In this document: one piece after another, positions 1 to 9,511 of the stretch
How the letters are laid out: each line of letters starts with the position of its first letter
Position numbering within the stretch: position 1 is the first letter of the stretch
NCBI GenBank assembly: GCA_025499705.1
Contig: JAFMVE010000001.1
Location: 124,001-188,000 of the forward strand
Origin: Carboxylicivirga caseinilyticus
GTDB lineage: Bacteria > Bacteroidota > Bacteroidia > Bacteroidales > Marinilabiliaceae
Reading direction: 5' to 3'
Length of the DNA stretch: 64,000 nucleotides
The notes under the pieces: generated by a model
Told to the model about the DNA's origin: nothing
Seen by the model: the letters and a program-made list of their open reading frames with translations, nothing else
The model's database searches: none
Position numbers and translations under genes: made by a program

Positions 1-156
1 TGTTAGGGTTGTATCGTTTTCTGATCCGGATGATAATGAATAAAAGGTAGCCTGAATAGCGTGTTGATTCGATAAGCAAAAATTGTTGTCATCACAGGCA
101 TAAAAACCTGCAGCTATTATTAATATCAGCCATTTTATTTTACGAATATATTGCAT
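1..156 (-). CDS. Small lipoprotein, 5' part only (DUF6452-like)
   Basis: An ATG at 156 on the minus strand opens a frame that runs off the left edge after 52 codons. It starts MQYIRKIKWLILIIAAG, a basic then hydrophobic signal peptide, followed by FYAC with Cys21 as the likely lipidation site, so the product should be an envelope lipoprotein. The following stretch has a second Cys and the sequence CDDNNFCLSN, which resembles small Bacteroidota lipoproteins of the DUF6452 type; that match is from memory. A TAnnTTTG box lies about 40 bases upstream. The C-terminal part is outside the window, so the family call is tentative. The gene is divergent from the M16 peptidase gene at 425. Confidence 0.6.
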   Translation of the reverse strand, partial: MQYIRKIKWLILIIAAGFYACDDNNFCLSNQHAIQATFYSLSSGSENDTTLT

Positions 157-194
157 GTTAAATTGTTTCGTTGCTATAATTCTTTGGTAATATG

Positions 195-202
195 CAAAAA
201 TA
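195..202 (-). promoter_or_regulatory. Candidate -7 box TATTTTTG for the lipoprotein gene at the left edge
   Basis: On the minus strand the sequence TATTTTTG matches the Bacteroidota -7 consensus TAnnTTTG and lies 38 bases upstream of the ATG at 156. No convincing -33 TTTG was seen at the right distance. The rest of 157-424 is AT-rich and holds no other feature I can support. Confidence 0.35.
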
Positions 203-424
203 GTAGTCTGTAAACAATATGAGCATGAACTGCTTAAAAAATATAATTAATTATCATTTGTGTTCTGTACGATATCGAACATGCCTATGTGCGTATTCGT
301 ACAATGTTTATTGTAATGATTTAACACTAAAATATTTCATTTCAAAACATTATAATAAATGGTCTGTTAATTGGTAAGCTCAAAGCTAAAATTTGATTTA
401 TCACTTTAAACCAAAGAATTTCAT

Positions 425-1756
425 ATGAAGAATCGCTTTTCGTTACTGGCTGTAACACTCCTTATAGCCGGTTTGGGATCTGCTAATGCCCAATTGAATA
501 AAATTAATTTCGAAGAATTTGATCTGGATAATGGCTTGCATGTTATTCTGCATCAAGACAAAACCACCCCTAATGTAACCGTTTCGGTTATGTACAATGT
601 TGGATCAAAGCACGAAAATCCAGACCGTACCGGTTTTGCTCACTTTTTTGAGCACCTGATGTTCGAAGGAACCGAAAACATTGATCGCGGACAATATTTT
701 AAGATTGTACAAAATGCAGGAGGAACATTAAACGCCAATACTTCAACTGATCGTACTTATTACTATGAAACGTTGCCATCTAATCAACTGGAGTTGGGAT
801 TGTGGCTGGAATCAGAAAGAATGTTACATGCAAAAGTTGATTCATTGGGTATTGCAACTCAAAAGAAAGTTGTGATTGAAGAGAAGAAGCAAAGCTACGA
901 TAACCGTCCATACGGAACACTTCTTCAGGAAACCATGAAACGTGCATTCTCAGTTCATCCATATCGTTGGACAACAATTGGCGATCCGGAGCATATTATG
1001 GCTGCCAAGGATGAAGAATTTCAACAATTCTATAATCGCTTTTATGTGCCCAATAATGCTGTATTAGTTTTGGCTGGCGACATTGAAATTGATGAAACCA
1101 AAGCATTGGTTAAAAAATATTTTTCTGATATTCCAAAAGGTAAAGCAGACCTTACTTACAAGCCTGTTATTGAACCCGCCTTAAATGGTGAGGTACGCGA
1201 TACAGTATTTGACAATGTACAACTTCCATTGATTTTACAGGCTTACAGAACGCCTGCCATGAATACAGAAGATTATTATGCCTTGGATATGTTGAGTACA
1301 CTTTTGTCAAAAGGACAAAGTTCTCGTTTGTATAAAGCATTGGTTGATGATCAACAAAAAGCTATTCAGGTAGCAAGCTTTCCATTAGGATTTCGTGAGC
1401 CTTCTGTTGCACTTACTTTAGCGTTACCAAACATGGGTGTTGAGGTCAAGGATCTTGAAGAAGCAATGGATGCTGAAATTAAGAAGGTTCAGGATGAACT
1501 AATCTCTGAAAAAGAGTTTCAAAAATTGAAAAATCAATTTGAGAATGACATCGTTAAAGGCAATATGAAAGTGGCTACACGTGCCAATACTTTGGCTCGT
1601 GATTATACATACTTTGGTGATGCAAATTTAATCAATACAGAGTTGGATAAATATTTGGCTGTAAGTCGTGAGGATATTCAAAGGGTAGCTAAAAAATATT
1701 TGACCAAAGATAATCGGGTGGTGTTGTATTACTTACCAAAATCACAACAAAACTAG
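425..1756 (+). CDS. M16 family zinc peptidase, catalytic subunit type
   Basis: 443 residues. Residues 1-22 form a signal peptide ending SANA/Q, so the protein is exported. The inverted zinc motif HFFEH is at residues 73-77 (His73, Glu76, His77), and Glu153 lies 76 residues after His77, exactly as in pitrilysin-type M16 peptidases, so this copy should be an active metallopeptidase. An N-terminal M16 domain is followed by the M16_C domain with the SSRLYKALVD segment. It is followed after 61 bases by a second M16 gene lacking the zinc motif, the usual two-gene arrangement in which an active and an inactive subunit cooperate. It probably degrades peptides or small proteins in the periplasm. The ATG at 425 is preceded by an AT-rich leader without a Shine-Dalgarno sequence, as is normal in this phylum. 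Confidence 0.93.
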   Translation: MKNRFSLLAVTLLIAGLGSANAQLNKINFEEFDLDNGLHVILHQDKTTPNVTVSVMYNVGSKHENPDRTGFAHFFEHLMFEGTENIDRGQYFKIVQNAGGTLNANTSTDRTYYYETLPSNQLELGLWLESERMLHAKVDSLGIATQKKVVIEEKKQSYDNRPYGTLLQETMKRAFSVHPYRWTTIGDPEHIMAAKDEEFQQFYNRFYVPNNAVLVLAGDIEIDETKALVKKYFSDIPKGKADLTYKPVIEPALNGEVRDTVFDNVQLPLILQAYRTPAMNTEDYYALDMLSTLLSKGQSSRLYKALVDDQQKAIQVASFPLGFREPSVALTLALPNMGVEVKDLEEAMDAEIKKVQDELISEKEFQKLKNQFENDIVKGNMKVATRANTLARDYTYFGDANLINTELDKYLAVSREDIQRVAKKYLTKDNRVVLYYLPKSQQN

Positions 1757-1817
1757 AATCATAGTTATTTAAAAATCATTTTAGACAAAATATCCTACGG
1801 ATAAAAAATATACTTCA

Positions 1818-3872
1818 ATGAAGAAAACATTATTTTTATTTTTAAGTGTTTTGCTTGCCATTTCAACAAATGCGCAACTTGATCGCAGCAAGATGCCGGC
1901 AGCCGGACCTGCTCCCAAAATTAATATAAAAGATGCCGAAACGTTTGAGCTTAAAAACGGCTTGAAAGTAATTGTGGTTGAAAACCATAATGTTCCGGTT
2001 GTGTCTTATAGTCTTTCGCTTGATATTGATCCGATTGTTGAAGGCGAAAAAGCCGGATACGTTTCATTAGCCGGCGATTTAATGCGTTCCGGTACTTCAA
2101 CTAAATCCAAAGCAGAAATCGATGAAGCCATTGATTTCATTGGTGCAAGTCTTTCTACCAACTCAAGAAGTATTTATGCCAGTTCATTGAAAAAGCATTC
2201 AGGTGAATTGCTTGATTTAATGGTTGATGTATTGTACAATCCTGTTTTTCCTCAGGAAGAATTGGATAAAGCGGTTAAGCAAATGCTGACTTCAATCAAA
2301 GCAGATAAAGACGAGCCTTCGTCAATTGCAAATAATGTTTCGGGGGCTTTGATTTACGGAAAAGATCATCCATATGGTGAAATAATGACTGAAGAAACAG
2401 TTGAAAGCATTACCGTTGATGATATCAAAAATTACTACCAAACATATTTCCGTCCGAATGTAGCTTACCTTGTAATTGTTGGTGATATCACTTTGAAAGA
2501 TGCTAAAAAGCAAGCTAAAACATATTTTGGTAAATGGGAAGCGAAAGACGTACCGGAACACAAATATGAAATGCCAGCCAAATTTGACGGACCTAAAGTA
2601 GTTGTTGCTAATAAAGATGCAGCTAATCAATCAACTATTGATCTTACTTATACTGTTAATTTAAAACCAGGCGATGCAGATTTGATCAAAGCACGAGTAA
2701 TGAATGGTATTTTAGGTGGTGGTTCAAGTGGTCGTCTGTTTCAGAATTTACGTGAGGATAAAGCCTTTACTTATGGTGCTTATTCATCACTTAGTTCAGA
2801 TGATTTGATTGGTTCTTTTTCTGCTTCTGCACAGGTAAGAACAAGTGTTACAGACAGCGCTTTTACCGAGATTATTTATGAAATGAATAAGATGCGCGAC
2901 GAGCTTGTTGATGCAGCTGATCTGGATCTGGTAAAAAATATGATTGCCGGTAGTTTTTCTCGTTCATTGGAAGATCCTGCTACGGTAGCTCGTTTTGCTC
3001 TTAATATTCAAAAGTACAACTTGCCAAAAGATTATTATCAAACCTATTTAGAGAAGTTAAGTGCAGTAACAGTTGAAGATATTCAGGCGATGGCTCAAAA
3101 ATATCTGACTCCTGATAATGCTTTGATTTTAGCAGTGGGTAATGTACCTGAAATGAAGAAGACTTTAAAGAAATTCAGCAATTCAGGTGAAGTTACCATG
3201 TATAATTATTACGGTGAAGAAGTAAAGTCGATGCCTTTACCAGAAGGATTGACAGCTGAGAAAATTATTGATGATTATGTGGTTGCTATTGGTGGTACAG
3301 ATGCTGTAAACGCTATTCAAAACTATCATTTGGAAGGAAAAATGTCGATCCAGGGAATGGCACTTACCATGAAGATGTATAGCAGTCGTCCTAATAAATT
3401 ATGTGTAGAGACTTATATGGGTGAAAACCTGGTTTCGAAGCAGGTATGTAATGGTGAGGCTGGTAAAATGATAAGTCCAATGGGCGAACAGAATATCGAA
3501 GGAGATCAGTTGGAATCAATGAAAGCAGAAGCCATTATTTTTCCGGAAACTCAATTTGCTGAATTAGGATTCAAAGCTGAAGTTTTGGGTTCTGAAGATG
3601 TTGATGGAGAAGATGCTTATAAATTGAAGATTACTAATCCATTTGGTAAGGAACAAGTCGTGTTTTTTAGTCGTGAGAGTGGATTAAAAATTAAAGAAGT
3701 TAGTGAAACACCTCAGGGCAATGTAATTAGCACAATTACTGAGTATACTGAAGTAGAAGGTGTAAAATTTCCGAAAGTGATGAAGCAGGCAGTTGGTCCA
3801 CAATCTTTTGAGATTGTATTTGATCAAATATCTGTGAATGACGATAGTGATAAAGGCAAATATGAAATTTAA
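1818..3872 (+). CDS. M16 family peptidase-like protein, non-catalytic partner, with C-terminal LolA-like domain
   Basis: 684 residues with a signal peptide ending NAQ. The position that should carry HxxEH reads YVSLAGDLM, so the zinc ligands are missing. The C-terminal M16 domain keeps the Arg/Tyr substrate-binding segment GRLFQNLREDKAFTYGAYSS. This is the pattern of the R/Y subunit in two-component M16 proteases, so it probably pairs with the product of the gene at 425. After about residue 470 there is an extra beta-rich domain of about 210 residues (MSIQGMALTMKMY through the C terminus) resembling outer-membrane lipoprotein-sorting (LolA-like) folds. That part is inference from pattern only. 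A terminator follows at 3907-3937. Confidence 0.9.
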   Translation: MKKTLFLFLSVLLAISTNAQLDRSKMPAAGPAPKINIKDAETFELKNGLKVIVVENHNVPVVSYSLSLDIDPIVEGEKAGYVSLAGDLMRSGTSTKSKAEIDEAIDFIGASLSTNSRSIYASSLKKHSGELLDLMVDVLYNPVFPQEELDKAVKQMLTSIKADKDEPSSIANNVSGALIYGKDHPYGEIMTEETVESITVDDIKNYYQTYFRPNVAYLVIVGDITLKDAKKQAKTYFGKWEAKDVPEHKYEMPAKFDGPKVVVANKDAANQSTIDLTYTVNLKPGDADLIKARVMNGILGGGSSGRLFQNLREDKAFTYGAYSSLSSDDLIGSFSASAQVRTSVTDSAFTEIIYEMNKMRDELVDAADLDLVKNMIAGSFSRSLEDPATVARFALNIQKYNLPKDYYQTYLEKLSAVTVEDIQAMAQKYLTPDNALILAVGNVPEMKKTLKKFSNSGEVTMYNYYGEEVKSMPLPEGLTAEKIIDDYVVAIGGTDAVNAIQNYHLEGKMSIQGMALTMKMYSSRPNKLCVETYMGENLVSKQVCNGEAGKMISPMGEQNIEGDQLESMKAEAIIFPETQFAELGFKAEVLGSEDVDGEDAYKLKITNPFGKEQVVFFSRESGLKIKEVSETPQGNVISTITEYTEVEGVKFPKVMKQAVGPQSFEIVFDQISVNDDSDKGKYEI

Positions 3873-3906
3873 AATGAACGGTTGAAATTGGCATGGATAC
3901 CGTAAG

Positions 3907-3937
3907 CGGGCAGTCGTTAGGATGCCCGTTTTTTTTT
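3907..3937 (+). terminator. Rho-independent terminator after the M16 pair
   Basis: A stem of CGGGCA and TGCCCG with a 10-base loop is followed by nine T residues. It closes the M16 transcription unit 34 bases after the stop codon. Confidence 0.8.
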
Positions 3938-3944
3938 ACCTTTG
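3937..3944 (+). promoter_or_regulatory. -7 box TACCTTTG of the cmk-ispH operon
   Basis: TACCTTTG is a full match to TAnnTTTG. Its first base is the last T of the preceding terminator. Transcription would start near 3950, just upstream of the ATG at 3963, giving a leader of about a dozen bases. The TTG at 3942 lies inside this box, which argues against it as the start codon. Confidence 0.6.
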
Positions 3945-3962
3945 TCGGCAAATAAATTGAAA

Positions 3963-4667
3963 ATGCAATTAAAAAAAGGAGTTATAGCCATTGACGGGCA
4001 TTCATCGTGTGGGAAAAGTACAGTAGCCAAAGATTTAGCCAAAGAGTTGGGATATGTTTATATCGATACAGGTGCTATGTATCGGGCTGTTACTTTATTT
4101 GCCATGCAGAATGGATTCATTCAGGATGGTGAGATTCTTTTGGATGAATTGCAGAATAAACTCAATGATATAAAAATCACTTTCAGATATCAACCAGAAG
4201 AGAAGTTGAATGAAACTTTTCTTAATGGGGTAAGTGTTGAAGACGAAATTAGAGGTCTGGAAGTAAGCAATAATGTCAGCACAGTCAGTACCATTGCCTT
4301 TGTTCGTCATCGTATGGTTGAATTACAGCAGGAAATGGGCAGGGAAGGTGGAATTGTAATGGATGGTAGGGATATCGGAACGGTTGTCTTTCCGGATGCA
4401 GATTTAAAGCTTTTTATGACTGCATCGCCTGAAATACGAGCTCAGCGTCGTTTTGATGAATTAAAGGCAAAAAATCCTACCGATAATAGTCTTTCTTTTG
4501 ATTCTATATTGGAGAATGTAAAGCATCGTGATTTCGTAGATAGTACACGCGAAGAAAGTCCGTTGAAAATGGCTGATGATGCTGTTTTGCTTGATAACAG
4601 CCACATGAATAAACAGGAGCAAATGGACTGGATAATGGCTGTTTTACATGAACGTAATCTGGTATAA
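3963..4667 (+). CDS. cmk: Cytidylate kinase
   Basis: 234 residues from the ATG at 3963. The enzyme phosphorylates CMP and dCMP with ATP in pyrimidine nucleotide metabolism in the cytosol. The P-loop is GHSSCGKST near the N terminus, followed by the CMP-binding segment YIDTGAMYRAVT and later MDGRDIGTVVFPDADLK and the lid-like RAQRRFDEL, all typical of bacterial Cmk. A TTG 21 bases upstream would add seven residues, but it lies within the probable -7 box, so the ATG is preferred. The stop is followed after five bases by ispH, a pairing common in Bacteroidota, so the two are probably co-transcribed. Confidence 0.95.
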   Translation: MQLKKGVIAIDGHSSCGKSTVAKDLAKELGYVYIDTGAMYRAVTLFAMQNGFIQDGEILLDELQNKLNDIKITFRYQPEEKLNETFLNGVSVEDEIRGLEVSNNVSTVSTIAFVRHRMVELQQEMGREGGIVMDGRDIGTVVFPDADLKLFMTASPEIRAQRRFDELKAKNPTDNSLSFDSILENVKHRDFVDSTREESPLKMADDAVLLDNSHMNKQEQMDWIMAVLHERNLV

Positions 4668-4672
4668 TTACA

Positions 4673-5533
4673 ATGATTAAAGTTGAAATAGATACTCATT
4701 CGGGCTTTTGTTTTGGTGTACGTAAAGCGATAGAAGCCGCTGACCGCATGCTTAGCAATGGTAATGACGTTTACTGTGTTGGCGACATTGTTCATAATGA
4801 TGCAGAGGCAGAACGTTTGCGAAAGCTGGGAATGAACATCATTTCATACAATAATATCGAAGAAATAAAAGAAGGAACAGTGCTGTTCAGAGCACACGGA
4901 GAACCACCGGCATCATATCGTTTAATTACCAATGCCGGGCTAAAACTCCAGGACGAGACTTGTCCTGTTGTGTTGAAATTGCAGGACCGGATAAAAAAAG
5001 CGTATAAGCAACTTAAAGAAATCAACGGACAATTGGTTATTTTTGGGAAGCGTGGTCATGCCGAAGTGATTGGACTCGAAGGACAATGTGAAGGGAATGC
5101 CATAGTAATTGAAAATGAAGCGGAAATTGATCTGATTGATTTTAATCGTCCTGTTGAAATTTTTTCTCAAACAACTAAAGATCCGAAACATCTTAAGCGT
5201 ATTGTTGAGTTAATAGAATCCCGTAAAGAAGAGAGCATCACCTGGCATAATACAACCTGTAAGCAGGTTACCGGTCGCGTTCCTAAATTGAAAGCATTTG
5301 CCAAACAGCATGATGTTATCATTTTTGTTGGTGGTAAGAAAAGTAGTAACGCTAAAGTCTTATTTGCTGCTTGCTGCGATGTAAACACCAAAAGTTATTT
5401 TGTTTCAGAAGCTTCGGATGTTATGGAAGAATGGTTTGTTGGTGCAAAATCTTCTGTTGGTGTTTGTGGTGCCACATCAACTCCTCTGTGGCAAATGGAA
5501 GAAGTAGCGCAAAGAATTTCCTCTCTTCTATAG
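4673..5533 (+). CDS. ispH: 4-hydroxy-3-methylbut-2-enyl diphosphate reductase
   Basis: 286 residues. IspH performs the last step of the MEP pathway, reducing HMBPP to IPP and DMAPP with a [4Fe-4S] cluster. The three cluster cysteines are visible as Cys13 (HSGFCFGV), Cys97 (DETCPVV) and Cys196 (NTTCKQVT). The substrate-binding histidines are in VHND and RAHGEP, and GKRGHAEV carries the conserved His/Glu pair. The length fits stand-alone IspH; there is no fused S1 domain as in some Clostridia. It starts five bases after cmk in the same operon. The terminator at 5758-5784 ends this unit and also serves the convergent polA. Confidence 0.96.
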   Translation: MIKVEIDTHSGFCFGVRKAIEAADRMLSNGNDVYCVGDIVHNDAEAERLRKLGMNIISYNNIEEIKEGTVLFRAHGEPPASYRLITNAGLKLQDETCPVVLKLQDRIKKAYKQLKEINGQLVIFGKRGHAEVIGLEGQCEGNAIVIENEAEIDLIDFNRPVEIFSQTTKDPKHLKRIVELIESRKEESITWHNTTCKQVTGRVPKLKAFAKQHDVIIFVGGKKSSNAKVLFAACCDVNTKSYFVSEASDVMEEWFVGAKSSVGVCGATSTPLWQMEEVAQRISSLL

Positions 5534-5757
5534 AGCTGCTTTTCGTCAATAAAATATATGTATTGATCTATTGTTTTAGTGTCTTTGTCATTATAAATCA
5601 ATATTTCTATTGATTTTAGTGTTACGATTCTGTGTTTTTGACATTAACCTTAAAATGAAACCAATGTTAGATGATTTAGTCATCTGCTAAATATTACCTA
5701 GCCCATATGGTAACGGAATACAAGTTTCCCCTTGTCCGTTCTTCCTTGAAAGAAAAA

Positions 5758-5784
5758 ACTCCCGCATTCTGCGAGAGTTTTTTT
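5758..5784. terminator. Bidirectional terminator between ispH and polA
   Basis: The arms ACTCCCGC and GCGAGAGT surround a five-base loop. Read on the minus strand the one mismatch becomes a G-U pair. T runs flank both sides, so the structure can end both convergent transcripts. Between ispH and this site (5534-5757) I see no gene, only AT-rich sequence and a weak imperfect hairpin near 5711-5740. Confidence 0.8.
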
Positions 5785-5790
5785 ATAGTT

Positions 5791-8574
5791 TTAATGAGCT
5801 TCAAGCCAGTTTTGTCCTATCCCCATATCAACATCTAATGGAACAGAAATCTTTACGGCATTCTCCATTTCCTGTTTCACAATCGATTTTACTTTCTCTG
5901 TTTCTGTTTTTAAAACATCAAAGTTCAATTCATCATGAACCTGTAATATCATTTTCGATTGAATGTTTTCATTTTTAAAGCGTTGGTAAATATTCACCAT
6001 TGCCTGTTTAATAATGTCCGCTGCTGTTCCCTGGATGGGAGCATTAATGGCATTTCGCTCAGCTACACCCCTCACAACTGCATTTCTCGAATTAATATCA
6101 CTTAGGTTTCTTTTTCGATGATGCAGTGTTTCAACATAACCTTTGTCTCTTGCATTGGCTATGCATTCATCCATAAAAGTTTTTACACCCGGGAAACTAT
6201 CAAAATAACCATCAATAATCTCTTTGGCTTCTTTTCGAGGAATGGTTAAGCGTTCGGCTAAACCAAAAGCTGATATTCCGTAAATAATACCAAAATTAGC
6301 TGTTTTTGCCTTGCGTCTCATGTCAGGGGTAACATCTTCTAAAGGCACTTTAAAAATTTTGGCTGCGGTGGCTGCATGAATATCTTCACCTCTGTTAAAG
6401 GCATCAATTAAATTTTCATCTTTACTGAAGTGGGCCATCAATCGCAATTCAACCTGAGAATAGTCGGCAGATAAAAACTGATGATTATCATCGGTGGCTG
6501 TAAAGGCTTTTCTTATTTCTTTTCCGTTTTCATCACGGATAGGAATGTTCTGTAGATTAGGATTCGTACTGCTTAAACGTCCTGTAACAACAATTGCCTG
6601 ATTATAGCTAGTATGTATTTTTTGTGTTGAAGTATTGATTAATTTAGGTAGTGCTTCAACATACGTATTCAGTAGTTTAACTAAACCACGGTATTCCAGA
6701 ATTACTGGAATTATTTCATGTTTATCTTTTAATTTCTGAAGTGTTTCTTCATTCGTACTGTATTGACCTGATTTGGTTTTTTTAGCCTTATCATCAATTT
6801 TAAGATGCTCAAATAAAACTTCGCCAACTTGTTTAGGACTGGAAATATTAAAGTCCATTCCTGCCAGTTCAATAATTTTTGTTTCCAGGCCAGAAATCGT
6901 TTCTTTTAATTGTAAGGCAAAATCTTTCAATGCTGCATCATCCAATCGAACACCCTGAAATTCCATCTCAGCTAATACCTCAATTAAAGGCATTTCAATT
7001 TCATCAAACAACTCTTTAACATCACTTTCTTCAATTTCTTTTTCAAATTTATTAGCCAGTTGTAAGGTGATATCAGCATCTTCGGCTGCATAATCACATA
7101 CGATAGCAGGATCAATCTCGCGCATGTTTTTTTGCTTTACACCTTTTGGACCTACAACCGATTCGTACGAGATAGGTGTGTAGCTTAGATAGGTTTCAGC
7201 CATATAATCCATGCCACTTTTCATACCCGGATAAAGCAGGTGATGGGCTACCATAGTGTCAAAGAAAGGTCCTGAAATATTAATTCCGTTATTTTTCAAA
7301 ATCAACATGTCATACTTCAAGTTTTGAGCTATTTTGGTAATATTATCATCTTCAAAAATTGCTTTGAAACTATTAACTAAAATTTTTGCTTCTTCTTTAT
7401 CGGCAGGTACCGGAACATAATATGCTTCATGCTCTTTCCAGCTAAACGACATTCCAACCAATTCAGCTTCCATTGCGTTTACAGAGGTTGTTTCAGTATC
7501 AAAACAAAATCGATTCTGTACACTTAACTCTGCTCTTAAAGAAGCCAATTTCATTTCGCTGTCAACCAGGTAGTAATGATGTGTAATATCATTAATATTT
7601 TTAAAGGAAGTAACTATTTCGGCTACTTCTTCTTCGGATTCCTGAATCGGAGTACCAAAAAGATCGCCCTGAACCGGAGCAGTTCCGTACAAACTATTGA
7701 TACGGGACATTAAATTTTTAAATTCCAGTTCTTCAAACAGTTTACTAATAGCGTTGAGGTTGGGTTTTTCCCGTTCCAAGGCTTTTTCATCTAATTCAAT
7801 TGGAACATCTAATCGTATGGTAGCCAAATGATATGATAACTTTACCTGATCTTTAAAATTAATCATATTTTCCTTTTGCTTTCCTTTCAGTTCTTCGATG
7901 TTTTCGTATATTCCATCAATGCTGCCATAACTCTGGATCATGTCTTTGGCTCTCTTTTCACCAACACCCGGACAGCCAGGTATGTTATCCGCTGCATCGC
8001 CCCAAAGTGCCAGGATGTCAATAACCTGAATTGGATCATTAACCGAGAAATTTTCTTTTACCTCGTCAACACCCCAGATGTCATTACCTCCGCCTTTGCT
8101 GCGCGGTTTATACATGAAAACATTGTCTTTGACTAATTGAGCATAATCCTTATCAGGTGTCACCATAAAGGTTTTGTATCCCTTTTGGGATGCTTTGGCA
8201 GATAAGGTTCCGATAACATCATCCGCTTCAAATCCGTCTTTAACAATTACCGGAATATTGAGTGCTTCAATTAATTGTTTAATGTATGGGACTGATTTTC
8301 TGATATCTTCTGGAGTGGCATCTCTGTTAGCTTTGTATTCAGGGTATTCTTCATGACGAAATGTCGGACCCGAAGGATCAAATACAACGGCAATGTGACT
8401 TGGATTTTCTTTAGTTAATATTTCCAGTAAAGAATTGGTGAAACCGAATATGGCTGAGGTATTGAATCCTTTTGAATTGATGCGCGGATTTCGGATGAAT
8501 GCATAATAAGCCCTGAAAATTAAAGCATAGGCATCCAGTAAATATAAATCTTTCTTTTCTCCTTGAATGGACAT
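5791..8574 (-). CDS. polA: DNA polymerase I
   Basis: 927 residues. It has all three PolA domains: an N-terminal 5'-3' exonuclease (starting LYLLDAYALIFRAYYAF, with DGFEADDVIGT and WGDAADNIPGCPGVG), a 3'-5' proofreading exonuclease that keeps its catalytic DTET (FCFDTETTSVNAM), and the polymerase. Polymerase motif A is DYSQVELRLMAHFS, motif B is RRKAKTANFGIIYGISAFGL and motif C is QVHDELNFD. Proofreading is therefore probably active, unlike in the Taq enzyme. It repairs DNA and processes Okazaki fragments. The ATG at 8574 sits just downstream of a TATCTTTA promoter-like box. It is monocistronic and convergent with ispH. Confidence 0.97.
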   Translation of the reverse strand: MSIQGEKKDLYLLDAYALIFRAYYAFIRNPRINSKGFNTSAIFGFTNSLLEILTKENPSHIAVVFDPSGPTFRHEEYPEYKANRDATPEDIRKSVPYIKQLIEALNIPVIVKDGFEADDVIGTLSAKASQKGYKTFMVTPDKDYAQLVKDNVFMYKPRSKGGGNDIWGVDEVKENFSVNDPIQVIDILALWGDAADNIPGCPGVGEKRAKDMIQSYGSIDGIYENIEELKGKQKENMINFKDQVKLSYHLATIRLDVPIELDEKALEREKPNLNAISKLFEELEFKNLMSRINSLYGTAPVQGDLFGTPIQESEEEVAEIVTSFKNINDITHHYYLVDSEMKLASLRAELSVQNRFCFDTETTSVNAMEAELVGMSFSWKEHEAYYVPVPADKEEAKILVNSFKAIFEDDNITKIAQNLKYDMLILKNNGINISGPFFDTMVAHHLLYPGMKSGMDYMAETYLSYTPISYESVVGPKGVKQKNMREIDPAIVCDYAAEDADITLQLANKFEKEIEESDVKELFDEIEMPLIEVLAEMEFQGVRLDDAALKDFALQLKETISGLETKIIELAGMDFNISSPKQVGEVLFEHLKIDDKAKKTKSGQYSTNEETLQKLKDKHEIIPVILEYRGLVKLLNTYVEALPKLINTSTQKIHTSYNQAIVVTGRLSSTNPNLQNIPIRDENGKEIRKAFTATDDNHQFLSADYSQVELRLMAHFSKDENLIDAFNRGEDIHAATAAKIFKVPLEDVTPDMRRKAKTANFGIIYGISAFGLAERLTIPRKEAKEIIDGYFDSFPGVKTFMDECIANARDKGYVETLHHRKRNLSDINSRNAVVRGVAERNAINAPIQGTAADIIKQAMVNIYQRFKNENIQSKMILQVHDELNFDVLKTETEKVKSIVKQEMENAVKISVPLDVDMGIGQNWLEAH

Positions 8575-8716
8575 AATTCTATATTTTTTTATAAAGATAG
8601 AAAACTATACACAATAGTAGAAGGGAACAAAATCACTGCATAATTAACATCTTCATAACATTTTTAAAATGAACCATTTTGAGTAATCTAATGTTTACCC
8701 CTTATAAATTATAAAA

Positions 8717-9289
8717 ATGAAGACTATGAAAGTAATATCATTAATTGCTGCACTTTTGATCATGGTGTCATCAATAACTTATGCTCAGAGCAAAAAAGTA
8801 GACATTAAAAAAAGCATAATTGAGTGGAAAGGTGAAAAAGTTACCGGTGAACATTCAGGAACAATTTTATTTAAATCAGGAGAACTTGCATTTAAAGACA
8901 GCAAGCTGACCGGAGGTGAGTTTGTAGTAGATATGACCAGCATTACAAATACAGACCTTACTGATGAAGAGTATAATAAAAAATTGGTTGGCCATTTAAA
9001 ATCTGATGATTTCTTTGGCGTGGCAACTTATCCCGAGAGTACTTTAGAATTGACCTCTGTTAAAGCAAAAGGTGAGGCATATGAAGTTAACGGTAAATTA
9101 ACCATTAAAGGTAAAACACATCCAATTGCATTTGAAGTTACAGAGGCAGATGGTGTGTTTACTGGTGTGATGAAGGTTGATCGTACTAAGTACGATGTAC
9201 GTTACGGATCAGGTAAGTTCTTCGACAATTTAGGTGACAAGGTAATTTATGATGAATTTACTTTAACCTTTAAGGTATTTACGAATTAA
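8717..9289 (+). CDS. YceI family periplasmic protein
   Basis: 190 residues with a signal peptide (MKTMKVISLIAALLIMVSS, ending TYAQ). The mature part shows YceI landmarks: VDIKKSIIEWKGEKVTGEH, the SGELAFKDSKLTGGEFVVDM segment, HLKSDDFFGVATYPES, LTIKGKTHPIAF, and the final VIYDEFTLTFKV strand. YceI proteins form a lipocalin-like barrel that binds polyisoprenoid-type lipids, and some are induced by high pH or stress. The physiological ligand here is unknown. A second ATG at 8726 is an alternative start. The gene is followed by a strong terminator at 9312, so it is probably a single-gene unit. Confidence 0.92.
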   Translation: MKTMKVISLIAALLIMVSSITYAQSKKVDIKKSIIEWKGEKVTGEHSGTILFKSGELAFKDSKLTGGEFVVDMTSITNTDLTDEEYNKKLVGHLKSDDFFGVATYPESTLELTSVKAKGEAYEVNGKLTIKGKTHPIAFEVTEADGVFTGVMKVDRTKYDVRYGSGKFFDNLGDKVIYDEFTLTFKVFTN

Positions 9290-9311
9290 GATATCATTTA
9301 TTATAAAAATT

Positions 9312-9339
9312 AAAGGTCAGCGATTGCTGACCTTTTTTT
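9312..9339 (+). terminator. Terminator after the YceI gene
   Basis: A ten-base perfect stem, AAAGGTCAGC and GCTGACCTTT, has a four-base loop and continues into a T run. It lies 22 bases after the stop codon. Confidence 0.9.
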
Positions 9340-9511
9340 ATGGGGTATATCGAAATATTTCTTCAATTATTCAGTAATTCAACTACTAATTTGGTCATTT
9401 CGTCTAAAAAGGGTAAAAAGTTTATTGGCAAAATAAAAAAAAGTTATTATTTCACAACCTTAAGGATCAGCGCAACGCAACCAGGAAAGAACAACCAAAT
9501 ACATTTTTAAC

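Noticed and set aside
246-316. Inverted repeat GTACGA...TCGTAC upstream of the first M16 gene
   Set aside because: The arms are only six bases with a long spacer and no T run, and such matches arise easily in AT-rich intergenic DNA.
780-977. Minus-strand open frame inside the M16 gene
   Set aside because: It is a shadow of the coding strand with no family resemblance and no promoter; the same holds for the many other short frames opposite large genes.
3942-3962. TTG start extending Cmk by seven residues
   Set aside because: The codon lies inside the TACCTTTG promoter box, so it would not be transcribed.
5395-5613. Overlapping frames at the ispH 3' end on both strands
   Set aside because: They lie in or against the conserved ispH coding sequence and have no recognisable protein features.
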